From positions 7,116-37,466 of the forward strand of contig DFIS01000074.1 in assembly GCA_002372175.1 (NCBI GenBank): DNA of 30,351 bases, written 5' to 3'. Position 1 is the stretch's first letter, and every line of letters starts with the position of its first letter. Under the pieces are notes generated by a model that worked only from the letters and a program-made list of their open reading frames with translations, did not search any database and was not told where the DNA came from. The stretch comes from Solobacterium sp. UBA3691 (GTDB taxonomy: Bacteria > Bacillota_I > Bacilli_A > Erysipelotrichales > Erysipelotrichaceae). The position numbers and the translations under genes are program-made. This document shows positions 7,666-15,656 of the stretch, piece by piece.

Positions 7666-7694
7666 AAAAAAGCTGAAGCAACAAACTTCAGCTT
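7666..7694 (-). terminator. Intrinsic terminator after the MORN-like gene
   Basis: On the minus strand AAGCTGAAG (7686-7694) pairs with CTTCAGCTT (7670-7678), a 9-bp stem with a 7-base loop, ending in a run of six T. Confidence 0.85.
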
Positions 7695-7716
7695 ATTCGG
7701 TACTGCATCTCTTTTC

Positions 7717-8286
7717 TCAGTATCCCCAGGTCAGCAGCTGCCAGCCTCCGTCTTCCGTACGGGCCAGCCACCACTGGTAATCTGTGTAATCCTGACCAGG
7801 ATTGAAGGTCGTCTTTGCGTCTTCGGTGACATGGAAGTCACTCAGGAATTCCACGACCTGTACATACTCATTATCTTCATCCATCTCATTCAGCCACTTG
7901 ATATTCTCTTCGGTATTGCACGCATCACCGGCATACCGCAGACTCTTCATCTCACAGCCGTCAAAAGCCGCAAATCTGCACTTAACCTGGATCGCAGCTT
8001 CCTTCAGGATCATGGACTGACCCATACAGCGGAGGATTCGGTCCGTAACTCTGATGAAGCTTATAGATCCCCGCAAAACGTACCTGTCCGTTGGGAAGTA
8101 TTCCTTACCGATCAGTAAGCCCTTGATACCAAAGATACCCTCCTGGTATATATTCCCGTTGGGATAATAAGAGATGCCCATCCCGCACGGTTTCCCTCTG
8201 TACAGACATCCTTCATACAAAAGAACATGATCATCCGTATAGATCCTGCCCTGACCGTTTCCCGATACTACCGTACTGATCTGCAT
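7717..8286 (-). CDS. Small MORN-repeat-like protein, function unknown
   Basis: The 189-residue protein contains a MORN-like stretch in its N-terminal third: G-Y/C-rich blocks such as YEGCLYRGKPCGMG and YYPNGNIYQEG, the pattern of short beta-hairpin repeats. The C-terminal half (about 100-189) is acidic and Trp-rich at the end (YQWWLARTEDGGWQLLTWGY) and matches nothing I recognise. There is no signal peptide. The frame is open to an ATG at 8313, but the ATG at 8284-8286 has an ideal AGGAG nine bases upstream that the longer form would place inside the coding region, so I chose the shorter start. It appears to be transcribed alone. Confidence 0.7.
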   Translation of the reverse strand: MQISTVVSGNGQGRIYTDDHVLLYEGCLYRGKPCGMGISYYPNGNIYQEGIFGIKGLLIGKEYFPTDRYVLRGSISFIRVTDRILRCMGQSMILKEAAIQVKCRFAAFDGCEMKSLRYAGDACNTEENIKWLNEMDEDNEYVQVVEFLSDFHVTEDAKTTFNPGQDYTDYQWWLARTEDGGWQLLTWGY

Positions 8287-8436
8287 ATCTGTTTTCTCCT
8301 CATCAATGAACATGAAAGATCCTGATCATGCCCTTCGCAGATATCAGTGTAACAGTGCACCTGAGCAAAATTTTTGCCTGGCTTATATGCTTATTCCCGA
8401 TCGGTCATCTTACCGATAATACAGCTGACCGTAGTA

Positions 8437-9372
8437 TTATCCGGCTTTCTGCTGGATCTCCTCATACAGGTCTTTCAGTACCTGCAGTGATTTCAGGGAA
8501 TGTCTGAGGGTGAAGATCTTCTTCTCTCTGGTTGTCCTGACTACGATATTCGTGGAGGCATCTTCCTTGTGGTAGATCTTTAATTCCGGCTGGTATACGG
8601 TAAGCAGACCGGCGTGATGCACAAGCAGATGTAAGATCTGTTCCTCGTTGTACAGGAAAGTCTTATCATAGAAACCATCGAACTTTTCAAAGTACTTCCT
8701 GCTGAAGATCAGAAAACACCCGTGCAGTTCTATATCCTTCTGCATGGTGATGAAGTTGCCTTTCTTTACCATCACAGGTGTATTCCTGCGCGGCATCCTG
8801 ACCAGATTTCTGAATCTGTTACGCACTGTTCGGAGTATCTTCAGCTTCCTGTTTTCCTCGTACTTCAACCTGTTTCTTTCACTCTGCATGCGTTCTTCGA
8901 TCTCTGCCATCGTCACAAGATGATCTCTCGCCGGGCTGCAGTCACAGCGTCCGTCGGCAGTAAGGATCATCGGCCCCATGACCGCAAAACCTGTTTCACT
9001 GTACGTATTCCGGATGACTTCGCAGAAATGTTCATCAAGCAGCAGTGTATCGTTATTGCATACGACACAGAAATCAAAGTCATAATGTGCCAGAGCATAG
9101 GAGATACCTGTATTATTCCCCCGTGCAAAGCCCAGATTCTCTGTATTTCTCAATACAGTCACCTGTGGATCATCCTTAAAGATCTCTGCCAGTTCCCTCC
9201 CGGAATCATCAGGTGACGCATTATCTACAGCAATGATCTGAGCAGATCCATCCTGTACATACTGTTTGATACTGCTGATGCATTCCAGCGTATCCTTGAC
9301 CGCCATATAATGCAGAATAATAAAGACAAGCTCTCTTTTTTCATTATGCATATCGTGCTGTATACTCCTCAT
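8437..9372 (-). CDS. Family 2 glycosyltransferase
   Basis: The 311-residue protein is a GT-A fold glycosyltransferase of the rhamnosyltransferase/WbbL-like type. It should transfer a sugar from a nucleotide donor onto a cell-surface glycan or lipid-linked intermediate. The donor-binding AVDNASPDDS (49-58), NLGFARGNNTGI (79-90) and the metal-binding VVCNNDTLL (103-111) are visible. There is no membrane segment. No other glycan gene lies nearby, so the acceptor is unknown. The ATG at 9372 has no ribosome binding site; an in-frame ATG at 9349-9351 has GAGGAG 13 bases upstream and may be the true start. A hairpin overlaps the stop codon but lacks a T run. Confidence 0.87.
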   Translation of the reverse strand: MRSIQHDMHNEKRELVFIILHYMAVKDTLECISSIKQYVQDGSAQIIAVDNASPDDSGRELAEIFKDDPQVTVLRNTENLGFARGNNTGISYALAHYDFDFCVVCNNDTLLLDEHFCEVIRNTYSETGFAVMGPMILTADGRCDCSPARDHLVTMAEIEERMQSERNRLKYEENRKLKILRTVRNRFRNLVRMPRRNTPVMVKKGNFITMQKDIELHGCFLIFSRKYFEKFDGFYDKTFLYNEEQILHLLVHHAGLLTVYQPELKIYHKEDASTNIVVRTTREKKIFTLRHSLKSLQVLKDLYEEIQQKAG

Positions 9373-9380
9373 CCATGTTT

Positions 9381-9403
9381 AAAAGCACGGTATTTCTCCG
9401 TGC
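9381..9403 (-). terminator. Intrinsic terminator of the flavodiiron protein gene
   Basis: On the minus strand GCACGG and CCGTGC (9385-9403) form a 6-bp stem with a 7-base loop, followed by TTTT. Confidence 0.75.
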
Positions 9404-9417
9404 CTTGTGTATGTTTC

Positions 9418-10578
9418 TTACTTCAGCAGTGCGTCTGCCAGTTCATCAAGCTTGGCTGTGGATGCTTCGTTCAGTGTGCTGCGGATCGTTACTACAGGTT
9501 CAAGGATGTTCAGCTCCTTGCAGGGCTCCAGCAGTCCCTTCATGACTTTGGCAGCCATCGGTCCCCAGGTACCGTTCTCGATCAGGCCTACCGTACGTTT
9601 CTGGTAGTTTCTGTGAACGAGCTGTTCGATCAGTTTGCGCATGACCGGGAAGCAGTCTGTATCGTAGGTGACGGAAGCCAGAACCAGTCTCTTGTAACGG
9701 AAGGCATTCTCGATATTCTCATAGAAGTCTTCACGGGCAAGATCGGCGATCTTGATGTTGGTCATTCCACGTTCTTCCAGCTTCTGCTTGAGCAGATAGG
9801 CGGCTTTCTCCGTGTTTCCGTATACGGATGCATAGGCGATGAAGACACCATCATCTTCCGGTTCATAGGAAGACCATGTCTGGTAGAGACCGATATAGTG
9901 TCCGAGATCTTCGTTCAGCACCGGTCCGTGCAGTGAGCAGATATGCTCAACATCCAGGTTGGCGAGCTTCTTCAGTACGTTCTGCACCTGCATGCCGTAC
10001 TTGCCGACGATACCGAAGTAGTAGCGTCTTGCTTCGCAGTCCCATCCTTCCGGATCTTCGACATCGTTGGCACCGAACTTACCGAAGGCATCGGCACTGA
10101 AGAGCACCTTGTCTTTCTTATCATAGGACATGATTACTTCCGGCCAGTGGACCATGGCGGCTGTATAGAAGACCAGCTCATGCTTGCCGAGGGAAAGTTC
10201 ACTGCCCTCCTTGACGATCAGTTTCTCCGCTCCTGCGCATTCCGGGAAGAACTGGATGAACATGTTCCATGCCGGCTGGCTCATGACCAGCACTGCCTGC
10301 GGATATGCTTCAAGGAACATGCGGACACCGGCGGAGTGATCAGGCTCCATGTGATGTACGATCAGGTAAGAGGGTTCTCTTCCGTTAAGGATCTGTCTGA
10401 CATTTTCAAGCCATTCACCTGTAAAGTGTGCATCTACGGTATCCGTTACGGCGATCTTCTCATCCATGATCACATAGGAGTTATACGCCATACCGAGCGG
10501 TACTTCATACTGTCCTTCAAACAGATCGATCTGATGGTCATTTACACCTGCATAAATAATATCTTCTGTGATTTTCAT
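9418..10578 (-). CDS. Flavodiiron protein (FprA type)
   Basis: The 386-residue protein has the class A layout: a metallo-beta-lactamase-like diiron domain (1-250) and a C-terminal flavodoxin domain (about 255-386, with VFIAYASVYGNTEKAA binding the FMN phosphate). The diiron ligands are visible in HMEPDH (76-81), MVHWPEV, SADAFG and SLHGP. Such enzymes reduce O2 to water or NO to N2O and protect anaerobes from oxygen or nitrosative stress, receiving electrons from rubredoxin or a similar carrier, which is not encoded nearby. AAGGG precedes the ATG. It has its own promoter and terminator and so is monocistronic. Confidence 0.94.
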   Translation of the reverse strand: MKITEDIIYAGVNDHQIDLFEGQYEVPLGMAYNSYVIMDEKIAVTDTVDAHFTGEWLENVRQILNGREPSYLIVHHMEPDHSAGVRMFLEAYPQAVLVMSQPAWNMFIQFFPECAGAEKLIVKEGSELSLGKHELVFYTAAMVHWPEVIMSYDKKDKVLFSADAFGKFGANDVEDPEGWDCEARRYYFGIVGKYGMQVQNVLKKLANLDVEHICSLHGPVLNEDLGHYIGLYQTWSSYEPEDDGVFIAYASVYGNTEKAAYLLKQKLEERGMTNIKIADLAREDFYENIENAFRYKRLVLASVTYDTDCFPVMRKLIEQLVHRNYQKRTVGLIENGTWGPMAAKVMKGLLEPCKELNILEPVVTIRSTLNEASTAKLDELADALLK

Positions 10579-10606
10579 AGTATCCCTTTCTGTCTGTTAC
10601 TCATAA

Positions 10607-10635
10607 ATAGTATAAGACAAGACAATTCCAGTCAA
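10607..10635 (-). promoter_or_regulatory. Promoter of the flavodiiron protein gene
   Basis: On the minus strand TTGACT (10630-10635), a 17-base spacer and TACTAT (10607-10612) lie about 30 bases upstream of the ATG. It starts just after the dppF-type stop codon. Confidence 0.75.
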
Positions 10636-10653
10636 TCGATGACCCTTACGGAA

Positions 10654-11595
10654 TCATTCTTCCCGGAAACATGCCCAGGCATGTCCGTCAGCGTTCTCCT
10701 GCAGCTGCGGTTCCTGCTCGGCACACATCTTCTGTGCATAGGGACAGCGCAGGCGGAAACGGCATCCTTCGGCAGGTTTCTCAAACGATACATTCTCCGG
10801 AACGGTGCTGTCTTCACGGATCTCAAGGGTAGGAATGGCATTGATCAGAAGCTGTGTATAGGGATGCTTAGGCTGTTCGGTGATCGCCTTGACACTGCCG
10901 TATTCCACGATCTTGCCGAGATACATGACGATGATGCGGTCGGAGATATTCCTGACCACAGAGAAGTCATGGGAGATGAACAGGTATGTCAGTCCTCTTT
11001 CTTCCCGCAGATCCTTCAGCAGGTTGATGATCTGCGCCTGATAGGATACATCCAGGGAGGATACCGGCTCATCGCAGACGATGAATTCCGGATCAACAGC
11101 CAGGGCTCTAGCAATGCCGATACGCTGCTGCTGACCGCCCGAGAGTTCTCTGGCATACCGCACTGTCATATCCGGTGTAAAGCCTACTCTTGCCATCAGC
11201 TCCTGTAACCGTTTCTCCTTTTCGGCACCGGTATACTTACCGCCGGCAATGATGCCTTCGCCGATCAGGTCACTGACCTTCATCCGCGGATCCAGAGAAC
11301 CTGAAGGATTCTGAAAGATGATCTGCATCTTCCGGCGCAGAGGTCTCATATTGGCATGGGTGATATTCTCCCCGTCATACCAGATCTCCCCTTCATCCGG
11401 TTCTGTTAAGCGCAGGACCAGCCGTCCGAGGGTCGTCTTGCCGCAGCCGGATTCCCCGACCAGACCCAGCGTCTCGCCTTTGTATACCGTAAGATCAACA
11501 CTGTCTACGGCTGTAACTGTATGCCGGCGGGCACCGCTTCCCGATACGAAGCGTTTTGTCAGTCCTTTTGTACGCAGGATGATCTCTTTACTCAT
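10654..11595 (-). CDS. Peptide/nickel ABC transporter ATP-binding protein, DppF/OppF type
   Basis: The 313-residue ATPase powers import of peptides (or nickel or other small ligands) together with the DppD-type partner. Walker A GESGCGKTT, Q-loop FQNPSGSLDP, signature LSGGQQQR, Walker B FIVCDEP and the C-terminal oligopeptide-transporter Cys block (CRFRLRCPYAQKMC) are present. The frame extends to a GTG six bases earlier, but GGAGG lies at the right distance only for the ATG at 11593-11595. The gene overlaps the dppD-type gene by eight bases, indicating translational coupling, and is the last cistron of the four-gene unit. Confidence 0.93.
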   Translation of the reverse strand: MSKEIILRTKGLTKRFVSGSGARRHTVTAVDSVDLTVYKGETLGLVGESGCGKTTLGRLVLRLTEPDEGEIWYDGENITHANMRPLRRKMQIIFQNPSGSLDPRMKVSDLIGEGIIAGGKYTGAEKEKRLQELMARVGFTPDMTVRYARELSGGQQQRIGIARALAVDPEFIVCDEPVSSLDVSYQAQIINLLKDLREERGLTYLFISHDFSVVRNISDRIIVMYLGKIVEYGSVKAITEQPKHPYTQLLINAIPTLEIREDSTVPENVSFEKPAEGCRFRLRCPYAQKMCAEQEPQLQENADGHAWACFREE

Positions 11596-12577
11596 GGTCA
11601 CCCTCCTTCAGCAGATGGCAGTATGCCCGGTGCTGTTCTGTGATCTCCGTCATATCCGGAAAGCTTTGGCGGCATATCTCCATTGCATGTGCACAGCGGG
11701 GATGGAACGGACAGCCTGCAGGCATGTGTATGGGATCGATCGGTTCTCCTTCGATCGGCATCAGTCTTTCTCCGGGTTCGGCTTCCATCCTCGGCATTGC
11801 CCGCAGGATCGCCTGTGTATACGGATGTACGGGATCACTGAAGATCTGTCTGATCGGTCCCTGTTCAAGGATATAGCCGCCGTACATGACCGATACACTG
11901 TCGCAGATCTGTGCCGCCACGCTGAAATTATGCGTGATGAAGACCATCGACATGTGTTTCTCTCTGACCAGTGTGCGCAGAAGCCGCAGGATCTGATCCT
12001 GTACGGTGACATCAAGCGCAGTCGTCGGTTCATCGGCGATCAGCAGCTCCGGATCACAGATCAGGGCAATGGCGATCATCACACGCTGACGCATACCGCC
12101 GCTGATCTCAAACGAATACCGGTTCATCATCTGCTCAGCATCGCGCAGGCCTACCGCTTTCAGCATGTTTACGGCTCTCTGCTCAGCTGCTTCCTTCGTC
12201 ACCTTCTCATGGGCAAGGACCGTCTCCGTCAGCTGTCTGCCGATCGTATAGACCGGATCCAGACAGGACAGAGGATCCTGAAAGATCATACTGATCCTGC
12301 CGCCCCTGTACGGCTGCATCTTCTCATCACTGAGCGCCAGTATATCCTCACCGTCAAAGAGGACCTGACCGCCGTCCACCCGGAAATTCTTCTTCATCAG
12401 GTGCATGACCGCATAGGAACTGACGCTCTTGCCGCTTCCCGATTCACCGATGATGCCCATAACTTCCCCGCGGTTCACCTGGTAGCTGATGCCGTTGACA
12501 GCGTGGACGACACCGCGCTGTGTGGGAATCGATATACGCATATCTCTGACTTCCAGCAGAGGTCTTACTTCTGTCAT
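11588..12577 (-). CDS. Peptide/nickel ABC transporter ATP-binding protein, DppD/OppD type
   Basis: The 329-residue ATPase pairs with the DppF-type subunit. Walker A is GESGSGKS, the signature is ISGGMRQR, Walker B is LLIADEP, and the C-terminal Cys-rich block is GCPFHPRCAHAMEIC, which in relatives binds an iron-sulfur cluster. GGAGG lies seven bases before the ATG. The start overlaps the dppC-type stop as ATGA, and the end overlaps the dppF-type start by eight bases. Confidence 0.93.
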   Translation of the reverse strand: MTEVRPLLEVRDMRISIPTQRGVVHAVNGISYQVNRGEVMGIIGESGSGKSVSSYAVMHLMKKNFRVDGGQVLFDGEDILALSDEKMQPYRGGRISMIFQDPLSCLDPVYTIGRQLTETVLAHEKVTKEAAEQRAVNMLKAVGLRDAEQMMNRYSFEISGGMRQRVMIAIALICDPELLIADEPTTALDVTVQDQILRLLRTLVREKHMSMVFITHNFSVAAQICDSVSVMYGGYILEQGPIRQIFSDPVHPYTQAILRAMPRMEAEPGERLMPIEGEPIDPIHMPAGCPFHPRCAHAMEICRQSFPDMTEITEQHRAYCHLLKEGDHE

Positions 12578-13419
12578 ACTTCTGCCTCCAGGGCATCTCT
12601 GATGCCGTTGCCGATCAGATTGACCGAGAGCACGCTTAACATGATCACGGCACAGGGAATCAGTGACAGATGCGGATTGACCCGCAGATCACCGTAACCG
12701 CCGGCGATCAGTGTGCCAAGATCTGCCTGCGGCGGGACAAATCCGATGCCGAGATAACCAAGGATACTGCATGTTAACATGGCATCGGCATATGTGCCTG
12801 TAGCATGCAGGACAAGACTGTTCATGATGTTGTTTATCACGTGACGCAGGATGATCGTGAGATCGGAGAAACCAAGAGCCCGGGCTGCTTCGATATACTC
12901 ATTGCCGACAACATTCAAGGTCTCCGCCCGCACCAGGTGGATGATCGCCGGAGCTGCCGCAATACCCATCGCATACTTGAAGTTGCCCTGGCCAAAGCCC
13001 AGCATGATCTCAAAGACGATGACCAGCAGAAAATACGGGACGGCCGAAAGTACTTCGGTAATACGCATGATCACGGTATCCGCAAGACCGCCGAAATAGC
13101 CGGAGATCACCCCGAGCACAAGTCCGAGACCCAGCGCGATCAATGTCGCTGTCAGCGAATAGCCAAGGGTCACCCTGCCGGCAAACAGGATCCTGGAGAA
13201 ATGATCCCGGCCGAGCCTGTCAGTACCGAATATATGTTCGGCTGAAGGCGGCTCCATGCCTTGATAGACATTGACAAGATTATAATTCTCCTTAGCCAGT
13301 AACGGTGCCAGAATACATGCCAGGGCAATAAACAGAAAGATGACCAGTGCACATACATTCATAGGCTGACGCATGAAGTAACGCAGTCTGCGTCTGAACA
13401 GAAGCGTATTCTCAGACAT
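12574..13419 (-). CDS. Peptide/nickel ABC transporter permease, DppC/OppC type
   Basis: The 281-residue membrane protein has the N-terminal anchor segment (about 22-43) and the usual five further membrane segments of this family. The periplasmic-side HIFGTDRLGRDHFSR block and the EAA loop EYIEAARALGFSDLTIILRH, which contacts the ATPases, are typical. It forms the translocation pore with the DppB-type subunit. AAGGTGA precedes the ATG, and its start overlaps the dppB-type stop by eight bases. Confidence 0.92.
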   Translation of the reverse strand: MSENTLLFRRRLRYFMRQPMNVCALVIFLFIALACILAPLLAKENYNLVNVYQGMEPPSAEHIFGTDRLGRDHFSRILFAGRVTLGYSLTATLIALGLGLVLGVISGYFGGLADTVIMRITEVLSAVPYFLLVIVFEIMLGFGQGNFKYAMGIAAAPAIIHLVRAETLNVVGNEYIEAARALGFSDLTIILRHVINNIMNSLVLHATGTYADAMLTCSILGYLGIGFVPPQADLGTLIAGGYGDLRVNPHLSLIPCAVIMLSVLSVNLIGNGIRDALEAEV

Positions 13420-14365
13420 TGTTCTTCACCTTCTTTCCGCTGCCCAGGGCATTCATCCTGACGGCCGGATTGACCAGAATGTACAGGACATCAGCAATGA
13501 TGTTGATGGTCATGACGATCACGGCGATCAGCACGCTTGAGCCAAGGATACGGGCAAAGCTGCGCTGCCTGACAGCCGCAATCAGGTACTGTCCGATACC
13601 GGGGATCGAGAAAAAGGTCTCGACGATGATCGACCCGCACAGGACCTTGGTCGCCGTCTGACTCAGCAGCGAAATGATCGGTATGATACTGTTGCGCAGG
13701 ACATGTCCGTAGATGACAGCTCTTTCTGCCAGTCCCTTTGAACGCAATGCAGTAACAAACTGTCTGTCCAGGGTCTCAAGAACGATCGAACGGGTAACTC
13801 TGACAGTCTGGGCGATCCCGTCAAAGGAAAGCACCAGCACCGGCATGATATAGCTCTTCCATGAGGTAATGCCAAGCGGCGGCAGCACACCCAGGTTCAC
13901 GGCGAAGACCAGCACCAGCATGATCGCCATCACATAACTCGGCATCGATGACAGTAATAACGACAGTGAAGAGATGACTTTGTCCCCTGAACGTCCCGAA
14001 TATACTGCCGAATGGATCCCCAGCGGCACTCCGATCACGATCACCGTAAAAAGACCGAGCAGCGTCAGGATCAGCGTATAGCCAAGACGGGTGCTGACTT
14101 CGTAGGAGATCCGCCAGCCTGTCTCACCGGCAACACCGAGATCAAACTTCACCAGGGCATTAAACGTATAGCGAAGATACTGTCCGAGCCAGGAATCCGT
14201 CACATGCAGAAAGGAAAGCACATGATCAAACCAGTCCCCCTGCAGCACCTGTATGTACAGACCTCTGCCGAAAGAGACTGAGTTAAGCATCAGATATACT
14301 GCCAGGATCACTGCCATGATGACCGGGATCATCAACAGTACCCGTTTCAGAATATATTTAAACAA
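13412..14365 (-). CDS. Peptide/nickel ABC transporter permease, DppB/OppB type
   Basis: The 317-residue pore subunit begins MFKYILKRVLLMIPVIMAVI, the standard start of this family, and has about six membrane segments and the EAA-like loop RQFVTALRSKGLAERAVIYGHVLRN. The frame is open to 14440, but the extra N-terminal residues do not resemble the family; TTG at 14363-14365 with GGAG seven bases upstream is the likely start. It is the first gene of the four-gene unit. No substrate-binding protein gene precedes, follows or lies inside the unit, so specificity cannot be inferred and the receptor must be encoded elsewhere. Confidence 0.88.
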   Translation of the reverse strand: MFKYILKRVLLMIPVIMAVILAVYLMLNSVSFGRGLYIQVLQGDWFDHVLSFLHVTDSWLGQYLRYTFNALVKFDLGVAGETGWRISYEVSTRLGYTLILTLLGLFTVIVIGVPLGIHSAVYSGRSGDKVISSLSLLLSSMPSYVMAIMLVLVFAVNLGVLPPLGITSWKSYIMPVLVLSFDGIAQTVRVTRSIVLETLDRQFVTALRSKGLAERAVIYGHVLRNSIIPIISLLSQTATKVLCGSIIVETFFSIPGIGQYLIAAVRQRSFARILGSSVLIAVIVMTINIIADVLYILVNPAVRMNALGSGKKVKNNV

Positions 14366-14413
14366 TTGAGTGCTCCGTAATGACTTTATTGTACAGGAGT
14401 TATCCGGGAAACG

Positions 14414-14444
14414 AAAAAAAATTGTTGTTATACACAACAATTTT
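14414..14444 (-). terminator. Intrinsic terminator after the DUF308/lgt-like/rpiB cassette
   Basis: On the minus strand an 11-bp stem (14434-14444 with 14418-14428) and a 5-base loop are followed by a run of eight T. It separates the cassette from the dppB-type gene, whose own promoter must lie between 14366 and 14413; TACAAT at 14388-14393 is a possible -10 box. Confidence 0.9.
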
Positions 14445-14457
14445 ACAGACCGTAACG

Positions 14458-15210
14458 TTATTGTTTTACTTCAAACAGAATCTGCGGCTTTTCTTCTGCC
14501 GTACCGTACCGGTAAACAGACACTGTCTTCACACCGTTTTCTTCCTTGTCGGAGAAACGCCGGCAGATCTCTTCACTGACACCCTTGTTATCCTTGATCA
14601 GCACCTTGAAGCCGCTGTCAGAGAGCGCCTGGATATCCACGTACTTCACTTCATTGCCTTCAATGATCATCGTCCGCAGGTAGCAATATACTCCCTGCTT
14701 GACCATTCTCGAGAAATCATTGTATACCCAGATATTCTGCGTGATTCCGTCTCTGATCACCAGCCAGTCATTCTCCATCGCTTCTTCCGCGGTCACATCC
14801 ACATCCCGGATATCACCGAACGGCCAGGCGATCTCATCATCCACGGTCCACCCTGCGCATGTATTCCCCGGTTCAAAGTGATAGGTCAGCGTTGTCATGA
14901 GACCGTCATGACTCTCCTCGTGTTCATCCTTAAAGGACAGATCATTGCCTTTATCGTAAAAGTACGTATACCCGTAACATGCCATCTCTTCGTTGTAATG
15001 CAGAGCATTCTCCGCATCCTTGCCTACCGCATACGTGCTTCTGAGCCCGGTAAAGGTCACGGAATCATCACCGGATGAAGAATACTGCATGCCGAAAGGA
15101 ACCCGCCAGGAACGCCCCTGCGGATCTTTGGTCATCACTGTCGTAAACGGCATGAAATATGCGGCAGCGATCACACATGCGAGTATGCCTGCAGCTGTAG
15201 TTTTCCTCAT
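14458..15210 (-). CDS. Secreted or membrane-anchored protein of unknown function
   Basis: I do not recognise this 250-residue protein. Residues 1-24 (MRKTTAAGILACVIAAAYFM...) form a signal peptide or N-terminal anchor without a lipobox, so the acidic remainder should lie outside the cell. No repeat, metal site or catalytic motif stands out. It begins inside the rpiB stop codon (ATGA overlap) and ends the four-gene unit that also encodes a DUF308 membrane protein and an Lgt-like protein, so a role at the cell envelope is conceivable but not shown. A strong terminator follows. Confidence 0.75.
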   Translation of the reverse strand: MRKTTAAGILACVIAAAYFMPFTTVMTKDPQGRSWRVPFGMQYSSSGDDSVTFTGLRSTYAVGKDAENALHYNEEMACYGYTYFYDKGNDLSFKDEHEESHDGLMTTLTYHFEPGNTCAGWTVDDEIAWPFGDIRDVDVTAEEAMENDWLVIRDGITQNIWVYNDFSRMVKQGVYCYLRTMIIEGNEVKYVDIQALSDSGFKVLIKDNKGVSEEICRRFSDKEENGVKTVSVYRYGTAEEKPQILFEVKQ

Positions 15211-15656
15211 CCCCGGTTCCGTTTCTCTATATCCGCGATCTGATCGATGCGGCGCTGATGTCTGCCTCCCTCAAACGGTGTATTCAGGAAGACATCAATG
15301 ATCTCTTCGGCAACCACGATACCGATGATCCTGGCCCCGAAGGCAACGATATTGGCATCATTGTGCCGGCGTGTCAGCTCTGTACTGACCGTATCCGAAA
15401 CGATCGCCGCCCGGATACCGTTCACTTTATTGCAGGAGATACCGATACCGATACCTGTTCCGCAGACAGCGATACCGCGCTCTGCTTCACCGCAGGCAAC
15501 CGCATTGGCAAGCTTCTCTCCCCATATTGCATAATCCGTGCTCTCTTCGGAGTAAGTACCGCAGTCAAGCACCTCGTGTCCTTTTCCCTGCAGGTAGGCA
15601 ATCAGCTCCTGCTTCATCGCAAATCCCGCATGATCACTGGCAATACCGATCTTCAT
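15207..15656 (-). CDS. rpiB: Ribose-5-phosphate isomerase B
   Basis: The 149-residue protein belongs to the RpiB/LacA-LacB sugar-phosphate isomerase family and should interconvert ribose 5-phosphate and ribulose 5-phosphate in the pentose phosphate pathway. Asp8 and His9 (ASDHAGF), the catalytic Cys65 in AVCGTGIGI, His in RRHNDAN and the phosphate-binding arginines of GGRHQRRI are present. The length is standard. It overlaps the Lgt-like stop by four bases (ATGA) and shares four bases with the next gene. RpiB paralogues acting on allose or galactose phosphates exist, but nothing nearby suggests those. Confidence 0.93.
   Translation of the reverse strand: MKIGIASDHAGFAMKQELIAYLQGKGHEVLDCGTYSEESTDYAIWGEKLANAVACGEAERGIAVCGTGIGIGISCNKVNGIRAAIVSDTVSTELTRRHNDANIVAFGARIIGIVVAEEIIDVFLNTPFEGGRHQRRIDQIADIEKRNRG

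Noticed and set aside
8411..8443. Hairpin GATAATAC/GTATTATC overlapping the glycosyltransferase stop codon, taken as a terminator
   Set aside because: The stem is AT-rich and no T run follows on the minus strand.
14366..14440. Longer N-terminus for the DppB-type permease
   Set aside because: The extra residues are not family-like, while TTG at 14365 has a well-placed GGAG and yields the standard start.
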